A stretch of 64,000 nt of DNA from Macrosoma leucophasiata. Its lineage: Eukaryota > Arthropoda > Insecta > Lepidoptera > Hedylidae. The stretch spans positions 16,453,001 to 16,517,000 of the forward strand of contig JAWQUS010000016.1 of assembly GCA_036365455.1 (NCBI GenBank), read 5' to 3'. The notes below the pieces were generated by a model. The model searched no databases. It worked only from the letters and a program-made list of their open reading frames with translations, and was not told the origin of the DNA. Position numbers and translations under genes: made by a program. Every line of letters begins with the position of its first letter. Within the stretch, counting starts at the first letter, position 1. Below are positions 42,791 to 54,254 of the stretch, one piece after another.

Positions 42791-43311
42791 AGTAGAGACA
42801 GTGGCAAAACATTGAACTATAATTGTAAAAATAGGACATTAACAATAGCACACGGTGAGGTGCGTTACTGAAATGCTAAAATAATTTACTCACTGTATTA
42901 AAAAAATATGCAGTACAATATAATACTTTTGATACAGTATCGCCGCCATTTGTACACTCATTTTGACAGACGGCGACTCATTTTACTTCCACACTCCATA
43001 CACTCGCTTCTCGGCTTAGTTAAACAAAGCAACTACATTTGCGTCACGTCACGTCCCCAGCGAGCGGTGCCAACTTGTTTTTATGGCGAATGTCGGAGCC
43101 GCTAATTAGTTGGAATGTGGCACATGGCAACACTTTAAACGAAATGTCGACTATGTAACATGTTCTGTGGTTATTGTAGTTTTAGATAATGAGTTTTTTT
43201 TTTGTACTTTACTGTTTGCTTATGTAATTTGCGGTGACAAAAACATGAGCTAATTTTTGTGCTTGTTTGTAAGGTTGCTTCAAGTAGCTAATTAGATCAA
43301 GGCTTGTCCAG
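42791..43311. other. Non-coding sequence
   Basis: A 65-codon frame at 42908-43105 has no domain. Nothing recognised. Confidence 0.4.
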
Positions 43312-43600
43312 GGTGGTAGAGTTCCAGTGTCAGAGTTCGTGGCCTAAGGTATCATCGGACAAATTACTTTATATTATTGTTTCACTCATTCATTCTTCTT
43401 CTTATTTAGTATTTTTTTATATACATAAGTTATAAAAAAAAACAAATATATATAAAATAATAAAAAAATGTGCGCCGCCGGCAGCGGGAACTGGGTCCAA
43501 GCTGTCGGAGGTTAAGGTCACAGAGACATGTTATTATATTATTGTTTGCCACCAAATAGTAGTATTCTACTCTATCATGTTCGGGTTGGATGCAAATTAT
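43312..43600 (+). repeat. SINE-A old copy, interrupted by a Dong-type fragment
   Basis: GGTGGTAGAGTTCCAGTGTC and GGCCTAAGGTATCATC lie left of the insert, and TTTGCCACCAAATAGTAGTA with CTATCATGTTCGGGTTG continue right of it, giving SINE-A order when the insert is removed. Confidence 0.6.
43383..43533 (-). mobile_element. R4/Dong-type 3' fragment with 14-bp target duplication
   Basis: Matches the 3' end of the element at 32515-34657: TTTTTTTATATACATAAG, AACAAATATATATAAA, then GCCGCCGGCAGCG, GGGTCCAAGCTG and CACAGAGACA. TTATATTATTGTTT flanks it on both sides (43369-43382 and 43534-43547). About 150 bp, inserted in an old SINE-A. Confidence 0.85.
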
Positions 43601-43604
43601 AAGT

Positions 43605-43860
43605 TAAACCACGTTTTATTAAAATCAGTTCTCAGAGCAAACGGTGAATGCCGCCCTAAGATGGTGTGTGATGACTGTTTGAACCGAGGCGCACAGGTTC
43701 GAGTACCGAGACTAATATTTGTATTGCCTTCAGACATTTGTTTCGGGTCTTGTTGGATGTGGACAATGGTCCTTACTACACAGGTTTATATTTCATGTGG
43801 GGCTGTGAGTGTCAGCGTGTTTTTGGAACGAAGTTCCTTATCGCGCGATACGCTGGCTAA
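43605..43860 (+). repeat. SINE-C
   Basis: Plus-orientation relative of 15715-15940: a degraded head with B-box-like CAGGTTCGAGTACCGAG, then TTTGTTTCGGGTCTTG, ACACAGGTTTATATTTC and GGGGCTGTGAGTGTCAGCGTG. Confidence 0.65.
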
Positions 43861-45224
43861 GAGGGCTAAGCGAGCGTCACGAAATATCCTGACGGCACTA
43901 TTGCTTACTGCGTAGCGCTCGGAGAAGGTGTAGGTCGAGTATAGGATTCGACTTATTCGTTCTTTCTCTCTCTCACTCTCGACAGTGACAAGCCATACGA
44001 CGCGCGCGTCTGTTGTATATGCGTACATTGTTTCGTCGTGTTCGTGTGTATGTAGTTTTAGTTATTTTTAAAAACAAACAATGGATTGTGACAGTTATTC
44101 ATTAGAAGTTGAAGAGGAACTTCGTTCCAATCGGGTGTCCCACATGTGACACCTCAGACAGTTTTTTTAATAGTTTGAAGATGGCAGCTTCGGAACCTGT
44201 GTGCACTTCCGACTCCCGAGTGTTTTTCTCTCACCTAGAAAAGCGGAGACCAGTTGAGGTTAAAGTTGTGATCATAGTTCAAGATAGGCGTCAGGGTGAC
44301 GTACATGGAAGCAATACTGCTATCTGTTTTTAAAATAATTTAAAAACTTCCTTAGTCTACTTCACGTCGTCTACGTCTTCTAAAATTTCAACTGTTGCGA
44401 TAGTCGCAAAAAAATCAACACAATAAGTATATAAAATATCATATCCATTCCACGGCGAAAAATAAATATAATCAAAAAATAACTCCGCTAAATCATTAAA
44501 AGCTAAAGAAAATGGTTTCTAAATCTTACTTCATTCTATTTTCGTTCCCGAATACAACAGATGTAGCTTAACAAACCCAACATTTGATAGGGCAACACGA
44601 AATCGAAATTAAATTCGGGCAACCAAATTCGAGCAATCAAAATTTACTTTAATACCCTCCACATTCGATGCCACACAAATTTATTTTATGACTCTGTAAA
44701 AACGAATGGTTATTCTTCCAAAAATAAAATATCTCTGCAATTGAAATTCCGCCCTATTTCCATTGAGCGTAAGTTCAAAATGAACTAAAGTCACATCGAT
44801 AAAAATTTCATGAATAGTGCGGTGCATACGACGAAACGATCTATAACATACTTACCTAAAGGTTGCAGTCATAGCAGGTGGTCACATATAATGCTTTCGA
44901 GCAAAAAAGTAACATTGGTTATAAATAAAACGAATGTAATATAGCCTATCTTAATGAGTGAAGATGCAGCTTTCTAATGGTGAAAGAATTATTTGAATCG
45001 GCCCAGTAGTTTTTGTGTGAAAACGTTACAAACATGCATACAAAAACGCAAATGTATCCTCTTTACCCAACATTTGTATAGATTATATGAAATTAAGATT
45101 ATTGATGATGGTAACGATGAACTAAAAACGAATTATTATGATCGGACCGTAGAGGAAAAAGTTATTTCCAGATTGAGGTCTGCTTTATTCAAACTTGGAC
45201 GTGTGGGAGAGTGAGTTTTGTATA
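43861..45224. other. Non-coding sequence with a Helitron-like core
   Basis: GATGCAGCTTTCTAATGGTG AAAGAATT and GAATCGGCCCAGTAGTTTTT (44963-45014) resemble the core of Helitron-related repeats. The rest, including a frame at 44109-44333, is unrecognised. Confidence 0.4.
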
Positions 45225-45540
45225 ACGGTACGGGGTTTTCAGTGCAAGAGCTTGAAGGTGTAGGCATTACTGCGTTACCTAACGATATCTCCCGCCAAAT
45301 GGTAGTCTTCAGCACTGCCATTTGGTGGCAGACTATAGTGTTCTAGGTAGATTTGTAATATATGGGCTCCGTAATAACACTACCACAATATCACATAGAC
45401 ATAACAACTTAGATCCCAGGGTTGGCAATGCATTTCGACCTCTGGTTTTTGTGTAGATGTCTCTAAAGAAATCTACACAGCAGCCTATGCCGCAGTCATC
45501 AGTTAACATTCTAGCTTGTTAGCCATTTTCGTTACGTAAT
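45225..45540 (+). repeat. SINE-A old subfamily
   Basis: Full-length order is readable (GTGCAAGAGCTTGAAGGTGT, CCCGCCAAATGGTAGTC, AGCAGCCTATGCCGCAGTCA) at low identity, with a local duplication of the CACTGCCATTTGG block and of AGAAATCTACACA. Confidence 0.6.
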
Positions 45541-45718
45541 AAATGCGGTGCGTATTAATTTTCATCGGAAGAAATTCTTCTGTGTGCACAAACTTGCATT
45601 TTATTCCAATGATTGAATCTCGCAAGTACAAAGATACCAACATACAAGTTAATGTATCCAGTAATGGTGTGATCATTTTGTTTGTGTTTTCACTCTACTA
45701 GAACTGATAATAGCTCGC

Positions 45719-46206
45719 CATAGAGCAACACGGGCCACCGGCCGCGGCGGACCGGAGGGGAGTAGCAAATTTGTAAATTTTAAACACGAAATATTATATT
45801 AGCATCGCTACAAATCTTTCTGATTTTTGTATGCTAAACTATACAAATGTACTGTATCTATAGTTGAATAAGTTAAATTGATAAATTAAAAAAGGCATAT
45901 TATGCAGGCTTTCCCCTCTGTCAAAGTACGACCACAAACGTGCCTATGCCTGTCGCCTAGTAGTTTAAATGTGTGCGTGAAATTGTTTATGTATAGTATA
46001 TTAATTTGCTCGTATTCATATTTAAGTGAATGTATTTTGTTAAAGTCAAGGTGTGAGTTTCGTAGTAATAGACGATTTTTGTTATTTTATGTGTATGTCA
46101 CTCGTATTTCCCCCCGCAAAAAATGACATACTGTTATGCATCGGTAATAAACGCTATGGCTACTCCGCTATGGTCCGCCGCGGCCGGTGGCCCGTGTTTT
46201 TCTATC
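45719..46206. mobile_element. hAT-like MITE with perfect 8-bp target duplication
   Basis: Left end CATAGAGCAACACGGGCCAC CGGCCGCGG and right end CCGCGGCCGGTGGCCCGTGT are inverted repeats of about 45 bp. TAGCTCGC flanks both ends (45711-45718 and 46207-46214). An 8-bp duplication is the hAT signature. Interior of about 400 bp has no transposase; it shares ATAAACGCTATGGCTACTCC with the 36417 element. Confidence 0.85.
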
Positions 46207-46329
46207 TAGCTCGCAGTTTAACAGCCATCTTCGTGCGCTCATGGTCATTTATTTCTATCCACAGGTTGCTGAATGCTGAACCAAGAATAGTATCTAAGCG
46301 ACTCATACGATAATGCTGGGTGTACTGTG

Positions 46330-46624
46330 CATACAATGAAAGTGGTGGTAGAGCTCCTGTGACGGAGCTCGCGGGCGTAGGCACCACCACATTACCTAAT
46401 TTACTTGCCGCTAAATGGTAGTGTTCAGCACTATCGTGTTCCGGTCAGGTGGCAATATACGGCCCTGTAATTTCCGGCACAGAGGCATAACACCTTAGGC
46501 CTCAGGGGTGGTGACGCATTTGCATTTCGGCCTTGGTCTTCATGTGGGTGTCTATAGGCTGCAGTCATCACTTAACATCAATGTGAACTGCATGATTGTT
46601 TGCTACTTCCATTACAAAAAAAAT
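46330..46624 (+). repeat. SINE-A, full-length copy
   Basis: GAAAGTGGTGGTAGAGCTCC start (the TTAC of other copies is not kept), complete body with CTCAGGGGTGGTGACG, end ...CTTCCATTACAAAAAAAA. Confidence 0.8.
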
Positions 46625-46746
46625 GAAAGCGAAGACGTCGATTTTCTGATCCTAACGTTGCTATTGGTAAATGTAGTTACAGCAAATATACAAACCACAG
46701 GTTTCATGATTTTTTTAAAAATGGAATCAAGGTGGAAAATAAGCTT

Positions 46747-46905
46747 GCAGTTGACATTGATGTTAAGTGATGACTGTAGCCTATAGATACCCACACAAAG
46801 ACCAGAGGTCAAAATGCAGATGCGTTGCCACCCCTGAGACCTAAGTTACTATGTATCTGTGATAGTTACCTATTACGGGGCCATATAACATTGATTTTTA
46901 TATTA
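46747..46905 (-). repeat. SINE-A old subfamily, partial
   Basis: CAGTTGACATTGATGTTAAG to GATAGTTACCTATTACGGGG CCATATA; inverted relative to the copy 120 bp upstream. Confidence 0.7.
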
Positions 46906-46935
46906 TGAATTTGGCAAGCAAGCATTATCCCTATT

Positions 46936-47116
46936 TCCCTACTAATATTATTAATGCGAAAGTAACTCTGTCTGTCTGTCTGTCTGTTACCTTTTCACGT
47001 CCAAACGACAGAACCGATTTTTATGAAATTTGGTAGAGATAGAGTTGATTTTGAGAAAAACCAGAGACTACTTTTTAAACGACATCCACGCGAACCAAGT
47101 CACGGGCATCAGCTAG
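46936..47116 (+). mobile_element. Non-autonomous Helitron
   Basis: TCCCTACTAATATTATTAAT GCG head, CTGTCTGTCTGTCTGTCTGT block, CAGAACCGATTTTTATGAAA core, ending GTCACGGGCATCAGCTAG before T. 181 bp. Confidence 0.75.
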
Positions 47117-47118
47117 TA

Positions 47119-47801
47119 GTATATATTTTACATAGATTTATAAGTTTTTTTGAAAATTTTAAATATCATGAAGAAATTTAATATGTTTTCAAACTTCATA
47201 ATTTTAAAATAGAAGTATGATTTGGTAATGGTTCGGTCAAGAATTCAGTTTTGAAATCAAAATATCATCCAAATATTGAAAAAAACATTGGAATACTTAT
47301 GAAAAACCTAACTACAAAAAGTCCCTTTACTGAACGTTGCAAGATCCATCATGTTGTTAAAATTTCACGAGGTACTATGAACATACGCAAAAACATAGGT
47401 GAAAAAGCCAAGGTTTTTTACTCAGCTTTGTTACTGTCAGATAAAATACGGTTAATAACGGAGAGCACCTCTTATTCCATACATTACATTGTTTCGAGTT
47501 TACGAAGCGAAAAAATACTTTCGCGATTTATTGTTTTAGTGAATTATTTTCATTTCACTGTATTACTATTCAACAGTGTTCCAGGATTCACATCATATTT
47601 TAGAGGCTATTCTGTTTTATCGCGGCTTGCCTTTCGTGACGTATTGAATTCAATGTGATATGCCTTGGTCTAGCATAAGCTGTTATTGTTTTTTTTTTCA
47701 AATGGTAAAATCAGAAGCAGCTCGGCGTTTGAAACTGTACCCGACAAACTGCCAATACGTTTCCCTCCCGACACATTATTACATAATCCATGATAATTAA
47801 C
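47119..47801. other. AT-rich sequence with a 135-codon frame
   Basis: A frame at 47251-47658 is Lys/Ile/Ser-rich with no motif. It lies between repeats and shows no splice or coding context, so I treat it as chance. Confidence 0.3.
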
Positions 47802-48271
47802 ATAAATATAACTACGTTAAGAAAAACCGACTTCAAAACTGAAAAGTAAAAAATAATAAAGATTTAATTGTAATGAGGTATATACTACCTATTATTTATA
47901 TGTGCTATTTACTAATAGGTTTGAAGTCGGTGCCAAGCCTTAGACAAATAATTATACTTTAATCACTTAAATATGAATACGAGCAAATTAATATACTGCA
48001 CAAAACGTAGCCGGCGAATCGTGGGTGTTTGCATGTATGCTTGAATTCATGCATTTACCTCTGCCTACCCCTTCGGGGATTACAGGCGTGAAGTTACGTT
48101 TTAATACAATGAAATGCCTACTTTAGTGATTTCGGCTTGGCACCGACTTCAAACCTATTAGTAAATAGCACATATTAATAATAGGTAACATATACCTAAT
48201 TACAATTAAATCTTTATTATTTTTTACTTTTCAGTTTTGAAGTCGGTTTTTCTTAACGTAGTTATATTTAT
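47802..48271. mobile_element. Inverted-repeat structure with 138-bp arms enclosing a SINE-B piece
   Basis: Left arm 47802-47939 and right arm 48134-48271 are near-perfect reverse complements, including AAGAAAAACCGACTTCAAAA and TTTGAAGTCGGTGCCAAGCC. The 194-bp centre holds a SINE-B fragment. Such arms suggest a foldback transposon or an inverted duplication of one terminal module. Confidence 0.85.
48003..48110 (+). repeat. SINE-B fragment
   Basis: AAACGTAGCCGGCGAATCGT GGGTGTTTGCATG then TACCCCTTCGGGGATTACAG GCGTGAAGTTACG match the SINE-B 3' part. Confidence 0.7.
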
Positions 48272-48884
48272 TTAATACTTTTTAGTTTATTGCTGCATTG
48301 CCAATTAGATTAATGTTCACATCTGTTAAATTTGTAAAATCTGACTTTTTTAGCTTCGTGATAATTATATTAGATTGTTTAGGTGTGTCGATACAAAATA
48401 ATTACACGAATATACGAAATCAATTTAAAAAAAATATCCACGAAGGAGTAAATAAGCTGTTTTGTGTCGTCGATGAGTAAATGTGTCATTGTCACTTGTT
48501 GTCATCTTGTTGTCATGCGCATTAGGACTATCTAGGACGTCAGTGGATTCGACGCACTGTATGACAACTCGCCGTATCTAATTCCTTTAGTCTGAGGTGA
48601 AAGTAAGTAAAAAAATGCTCATAAAATAAAAACTGATAGGCCTATCTGAATTAAATTTTTATGGAACCAATTCGAAACTATTCCGCATCAAACAAAAGAA
48701 GAATTACGTAAATCGGTCTTGAAATCTCGGCGAAATTCGCGTACACACATAAAAAAAAAATATGTATACCACTCGAATTGAGAACCTTCTCGTTTTTTGA
48801 ACTCGGTTAAAAAGAACAAGTTTATTTCAAAAACAATTTGTTTTGTTTGGAAGTTGGTCAACAAGTATTCATTATTTCATTTAT
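48272..48884. other. AT-rich non-coding sequence
   Basis: Nothing recognised. Confidence 0.4.
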
Positions 48885-49175
48885 TCTCACATTGATGTCC
48901 AGCGATGACTACAGCCTATCGAAGTCTACACAAAAACCAGGGGTCAAAATGCAGTTGCCAGCCCGGACACCTAATGTAAGTTTTTTGTCTCATTGATAGT
49001 TATTATGGGACCATACATTTTCTTCATAGGGTTGTCAATTTACTCGATGATATATTCATACAGTTCATAATGATGGTAATTGAATGTAGCCTATAAAAAT
49101 CGGCACAAAAACAATTTAAAAATTCAGATGCACTGCCACCCCTGAGGCCTAAGTTGTTCTGTACCTAGTTGTTTT
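48885..49175 (-). repeat. Two old partial SINE-A copies
   Basis: First piece 48885-49020 (CACATTGATGTCCAGCGATG, ACCAGGGGTCAAAATGCAG, TAGTTATTATGGGACCATAC); second 49060-49175 (CAGTTCATAATGATGG, CAGATGCACTGCCACCCCTG AGGCC). Both are strongly diverged and in the same orientation. Confidence 0.55.
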
Positions 49176-49418
49176 CCGCAGCAAAATGAGTTTATTTTAA
49201 AAATATTTTTGTTTTTAGTTTGACTTCTAATGTTTCTACTTATTAAGCATACTATTGAGGATAAATCATTCTAGATTGGAAAAAAAATCATTGAAATTTC
49301 ACCTAGGGAAAAGACACTTCAAACAACCACATTATTGGAGTTTATTCTCACATTTCTGAGTAATATGTGTACATGAAAGTCATTGACATTTGGCGAAGAA
49401 AATTCTTTTTTACAACTA

Positions 49419-49621
49419 CCAGAGGTCAAAATGCAGATGCATTGCCACTCCTGAGGCCTAAGGTGTTTTGCCGCCGTTCCGGAAATTACAAATCCGTACA
49501 TTACCACCTGACCGGAACACGATAGTGCTGAACACTACCATTTAGCGGCAAGTATATTAGGTAATGCGGTGGTACCTACGCCCGCGAGCTCGGTCACTGT
49601 AGCTCTACCACCAGTAAAAAA
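49419..49621 (-). repeat. SINE-A, 3'-truncated
   Basis: From ACCAGAGGTCAAAATGCAG to the complete 5' end (CTACCACCAGTAAAAA on the plus strand). The 3' tail half is absent or replaced. Confidence 0.75.
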
Positions 49622-50750
49622 ATGTATTTGGTGAAGGTACTCAAGAGAATATGAATACCTTGCTTTGCCATCATCAATACGTAAAAACAAATAAAAAAAT
49701 ACAAAGAATCATTTTAAATTCTAAACCATACAATGTTTGCGTGTCATGTCCTTACGGTCTTCACGTTTTGAGATTTGGATTTCAGTTCAAATAACCAATG
49801 ACCATTGACCCGGCTTTTCCACGCCATACACAGGTACTATTACCCCATATAGGTAGGTACTATGCATTGTGATTGCGTTATTAACAGCCTTTTGTTGTCG
49901 TCACCTCAAAATTCATCCCATACCCAACTTAATCCCATAATAATAGAACTAAACACAACGCTCAGTGGCGCGGTAATTTGAGATTTAATATGTGATCCGA
50001 ACCAAATCAAATCGAGTTGATAATTACTTTTGAACGCTTTATTTGGGCAGTCTTAATACAGTGGCGTAATTAATTACACGGTAGCAAGTCGGCAAAATGC
50101 ACGTGCCTCTAGCCGGAAGGGGACCCCGATCAGTACAAAAAATTTATTATTGTTGGTTCAGCTTTTTTATATTGGGGGGCCCCTCGCCCAATATAAAGAA
50201 GCCTATCCGATGATTTTGCCAAGGGCCTCGAACCGTATAATTACGCCATTGTCCAAATGTGTACCAATCTTAAGTTAAATTATGTATTTCGGGTATGTAT
50301 CATAGTTTTCAAATTTTCAAGTCAATTATAATAACTGTGATTGAAATACAGGTCTGAGAGTACCTTTGCTTATTCTCCACTCAATGGGTATATAGTAACA
50401 CTCGTAACCCTATCGTTAAATTGACCATATCATACAATGATCGAGCATTTTATGAAATGGTCGGATTATGTATATATGATAGGAGCAATTTTATGTAAAG
50501 GCCACGGCACAAAGTCTCATTTAAAATTATGCATTGACAGTCTTAAAACAAATACACTTACCACAATTTTCTTTGGTAAAAATTTGGCTCAGAACATTTT
50601 TACGGAAGGTAAGAAAGAAGGTGTGACGCCATTATTTTTTTGACTAAGTTTCTTTACTTTTGACATGGATCGTAGTCTATCTCAGTGCGCATTTAATTTG
50701 ACAAGTATAATGTAACTAAAATATACAGCGCTCAATAATAAATATTGCAC
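49622..50750. other. Non-coding sequence upstream of the GMC gene
   Basis: A palindromic-looking GGGGGGCCCCTCGCCCA patch occurs at 50175-50191. A 68-codon frame at 50437-50643 has no domain. No first exon of the GMC gene could be identified here. Confidence 0.4.
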
Positions 50751-50754
50751 ATCA

Positions 50755-51060
50755 AGCCTAGGAAGGAGACTTCGGCTTATTTCGGGTCTGTAGAGCGTTA
50801 TCTCTTTCGCACCATACCTATTTAATTTTGACGTTTGTCGACCGTTTCGACCAAGTTTTGACTAATACTGGCCTGTCAGTGCCTACGTAGGCAGTTTAAT
50901 TGTAACGTTTGTCGACTATTTTGATCAAGTTTGACCAATACCGACCTGACAGTGGTTACGTAGGCAGTGTGCAGTAGAGATAATGCTCTACGAAGTCGAA
51001 ACGAGATCGTCTCTTTCGCAAACTCGATGTGCAATATTAATTGTTGAGTACTGTACATAA
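50755..51060. repeat. Repeat E, copy 2, with internal duplication
   Basis: GAGACTTCGGCTTATTTCGG opens the match to 7795-8045. Within it ACGTTTGTCGACC...CAGTGCCTACGTAGGCAGTT (from about 50831) and ACGTTTGTCGACT...CAGTGGTTACGTAGGCAGTG (from about 50905) are two consecutive copies of a unit of about 74 bp; copy 1 of the family has one. Confidence 0.65.
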
Positions 51061-51911
51061 TATTGATTATACTATCAATTTTTTTTTCCAAAGATACGAT
51101 TCCAAAGAAAAAAACTAATTCAACACAATATTATCTATTATCGATATTCACATAATTTTAAATAGTTAAACATATTTAATTAGATGTAAATTGAACGATA
51201 AAGTTACCGTAACGGTAATAAAATATAACTATCGTGACTGTCGTTACGTTTTATTGTTTTGTATGTTAGTTATTTAAATTCAGTTATAGAAATACCTATT
51301 TAAGTTGACTGGTTCATAATAAGGACTGTTGTAAGATTGTATAGAGAATATTGTTAAAATTATGAATCTCAAAACTAAGTAATATATTGTAAGTTATAAT
51401 ACAAGAGAAATGATAAGGTGAGTATTGGTTTCTAAAATATTAATTATTTTTCTCATTCACATAAATGTCATCACAACGTGTGTATTTTCCACTTAACAAA
51501 GTGATTTATTCATAACACCAGCAGTCACTCGCGGCTTTGTCTGCGTATATGGTATTCGTTGTATGTTGAAACCGACACATAATTAATTCCATTTACAATT
51601 TCATTCCATATCCTGAACATTACGTTCATGATAACTCCCGTCATGTTTGACATATAATGTTTGCCCATAATTAAAGCTTATTGCATACAATCCGAGATCA
51701 GATTTTTTAAATTAGTAGGTAATACATTCAAACCTTTGGTATATTTTTTTATTTTGTTTATTAGACTGACTGTTCCCGTTACTATCATATAAACTATTCT
51801 AATTACTCATAAATAATTCACAAATTCTTCTACAAATTTCAATTTTGGTTTGTCATGTGATACATTGTTCATCAAAACATTGTTCTAATGAATTTTCTAA
51901 CGTCTTTTTAG
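51061..51911. other. AT-rich sequence before the first visible GMC exon
   Basis: Probably intron or promoter of the GMC gene. TTCTAACG (51894-51901) followed by TCTTTTTAG gives a plausible branch point and acceptor. Confidence 0.4.
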
Positions 51912-52048
51912 TACCACCAACTCAACAGAATCATGTCTATCGCCTACAACTGGAGCTGCTCCACTTTTATTTGCCTCAGCTATTAATTTCTTTGCAGCAT
52001 CACAATGTCTTATGCCACCGCACTGGCCACCAAATGCTAACGTAAATG
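51912..52048 (+). CDS. GMC oxidoreductase, N-terminal exon
   Basis: Opens after TCTTTTTAG (acceptor 51910-51911); the same frame has a TAA at 51898-51900 and no ATG, so a further 5' exon must exist. It encodes TTNSTESCLSPTTGAAPLLF ASAINFFAASQCLMPPHWPP NANVN. A Ser/Thr/Cys-rich N-terminus, a hydrophobic stretch and the xxxQCxxxPxxWPP pattern just before the flavin domain are typical of insect glucose-dehydrogenase-like proteins. Two donors are possible: GTAAAT at 52042 or GTACGT at 52049. The second gives phase 1, which matches the acceptor of the next exon and yields ...[16 protein letters not shown], so I prefer 52049. Confidence 0.75.
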
Positions 52049-52884
52049 GTACGTTGATTACTTTTATTACTTAAAAACACAATATTTCTCTCTAAAACTT
52101 ATTTTCGGGGTAAAATTGTAAAATGTATGTATTTTTACTATTACGTCACGGTGACTATGATCGGACTCCTCCGGAACGGTTTTACCTATTTATCTTTTTT
52201 ATACATAACTATAGCTTTTTTGATATTATATACTAGAATAGGTTGTAAAATATATTCCATATCACTATAGTGATTTGAAATTCTCAGGGACTGCGACTAG
52301 TTGAGCCAATTTCAGCAAACTATAACTGGCCGAAAAATACATTCCATAACGTTCGTGGCGTGTGTCTCTTTATAAATAACTGATACAGATGACCAATACC
52401 TTTTGTGAGTAATACTCGTAATAATATGACTAATCCTAAAAACGAAACACAACATTCACAAAAGGGTAGCTCGGACATCGGCTCGATTTGGTACGATTGT
52501 AATCAATTTATATTCGTTCACTATCCCACCGCATAAGTGAAGTGAATTGAAATGAATTTTCAGAACATTCGGTCCTTGTTTAAGCAATTAAAATGTTGAC
52601 TCGATATTTTTGTACAATGTTCGAAATTTTCAATTTCATATTTGAATATGACATTGACGAAGAAGCCATACTAAGTGGTGCCGTAATTGATTCCTTTATG
52701 TACACACAACATTTAAGAAATAAAGACCTGAAATAAATAAACGCAAACCAAATAAATGTGATTTTATTTTAAGACGGATTCGCGACATACTAAAAATTCC
52801 TTACTGAAGGAATTGATAAACATAATCACATTTTGACAATTTAATTTTTTATAAAAAGTTACATAAATTCAGTAAAATAATAGA

Positions 52885-53045
52885 AATAAGGAGAATATGT
52901 CATAATAGCCATGCTTGACATATAGGTTGGCGATTGTAATAGCTTGAGACGCTGCTACTCATCCCGCATTATTGTATTATTGGAATCGCTTCCTCCCCAT
53001 CTTTCGGTTTCCTGACTGCATTAGCGGAAAAATTATCGACCACTA
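52885..53045. repeat. Repeat D, copy in GMC intron
   Basis: AAGGAGAATATGTCATAATA GCCATGC, GGTTGGCGATTGTAATAG, GACGCTGCTACTC and TTTCCTGACTGCATTAGCGG AAA follow the repeat D order, diverged. Confidence 0.55.
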
Positions 53046-53086
53046 GAGTAGTAGGGCCATCATATACATTCATATCGTACGCCTAA

Positions 53087-53368
<282 letters not shown>

Positions 53369-53380
53369 TAGTAAGAAAAC

Positions 53381-53670
53381 GTTACTTCGCGCCTGTAATC
53401 CACGAAGGGGTAGGCAGAGGTAAATGCATGCATTCAAACATACATGCAAACACCCACGATTCGCCGGTTACGTTTTTGGCCCATGTAACAGGTGGCGAGC
53501 CTGTTGCCATCTCCGGGCACATTACTAAACTCCGAGGTACTGGGAAACTTCCAAAAAATGGAAAAATCTCAATACAACCAGATATAAAGGATTTTAAACC
53601 GTTATCTCTGATAGCCTCTGACTCGGGAATCGAACCCAGGACCTCCAGCGTAGTAGTGGTGGATAATATA
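53381..53670 (-). repeat. SINE-B in GMC intron
   Basis: Complete-looking SINE-B in antisense to the gene: minus-strand head with B box GGGTTCGATTCCCGAG (53623-53638), body, and tail side TACCCCTTCGTGGATTACAG GCG. It lies about 60 bp downstream of the exon donor. Confidence 0.8.
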
Positions 53671-54254
53671 GTACTAAACAATAAAATCCTAAACTCTAAG
53701 TAGTTGGAATCTCTCGTAGAGCTTCCAACTATTGTAACCCGGTAGTTAGAACTAAGTCAAACCACTAATAAGTCGGTTGAAAATGAGAAGGTTGTAATAT
53801 TATATGCGAGACAAGTTTTGAATATTTGCAATGGATTATTGTTTCATAATGTGAAAAACCCGAAAAGGTTTCTCAAGTTTTTTTTTTCTAGTTTATGTTA
53901 AGATAAATGAGATTACTGCGATGTTTTAGTACCAAAATGTTTACGCGTGTACTAAAAACTTCGCTTTCACAATGGCATGCGTATGTTTTACTACTAGTAT
54001 CAATTTCACATCACAAACTTACTTTTCTACAGATCAAACAAAGTACGCGCATTGTCATTTTTAGATTTCCTAAATCATACCGGTTTTCTTTATGCTACTT
54101 TTAATTGATGATTTTTATATTACCTTAATAAACAAAAATAAACCTTAATTGTATTAAAACAATCGGTAAGCTTTAATGACGGTTCTAGAATTCCTTATTT
54201 TTGGGAAGGACTAAGCAGATAACATTATAACTGATGGTAACTATCTATTTTCAG
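53671..54254. other. Remainder of GMC intron
   Basis: AT-rich; ends in a weak pyrimidine tract and CAG at 54252-54254. Confidence 0.6.

Noticed and set aside
47251..47658. 135-codon open frame
   Set aside because: AT-driven composition, no domain, no splice context and repeats on both sides.
50437..50643. 68-codon frame upstream of the GMC gene as its first exon
   Set aside because: No signal peptide and no in-frame donor giving the phase needed by the exon at 51912.
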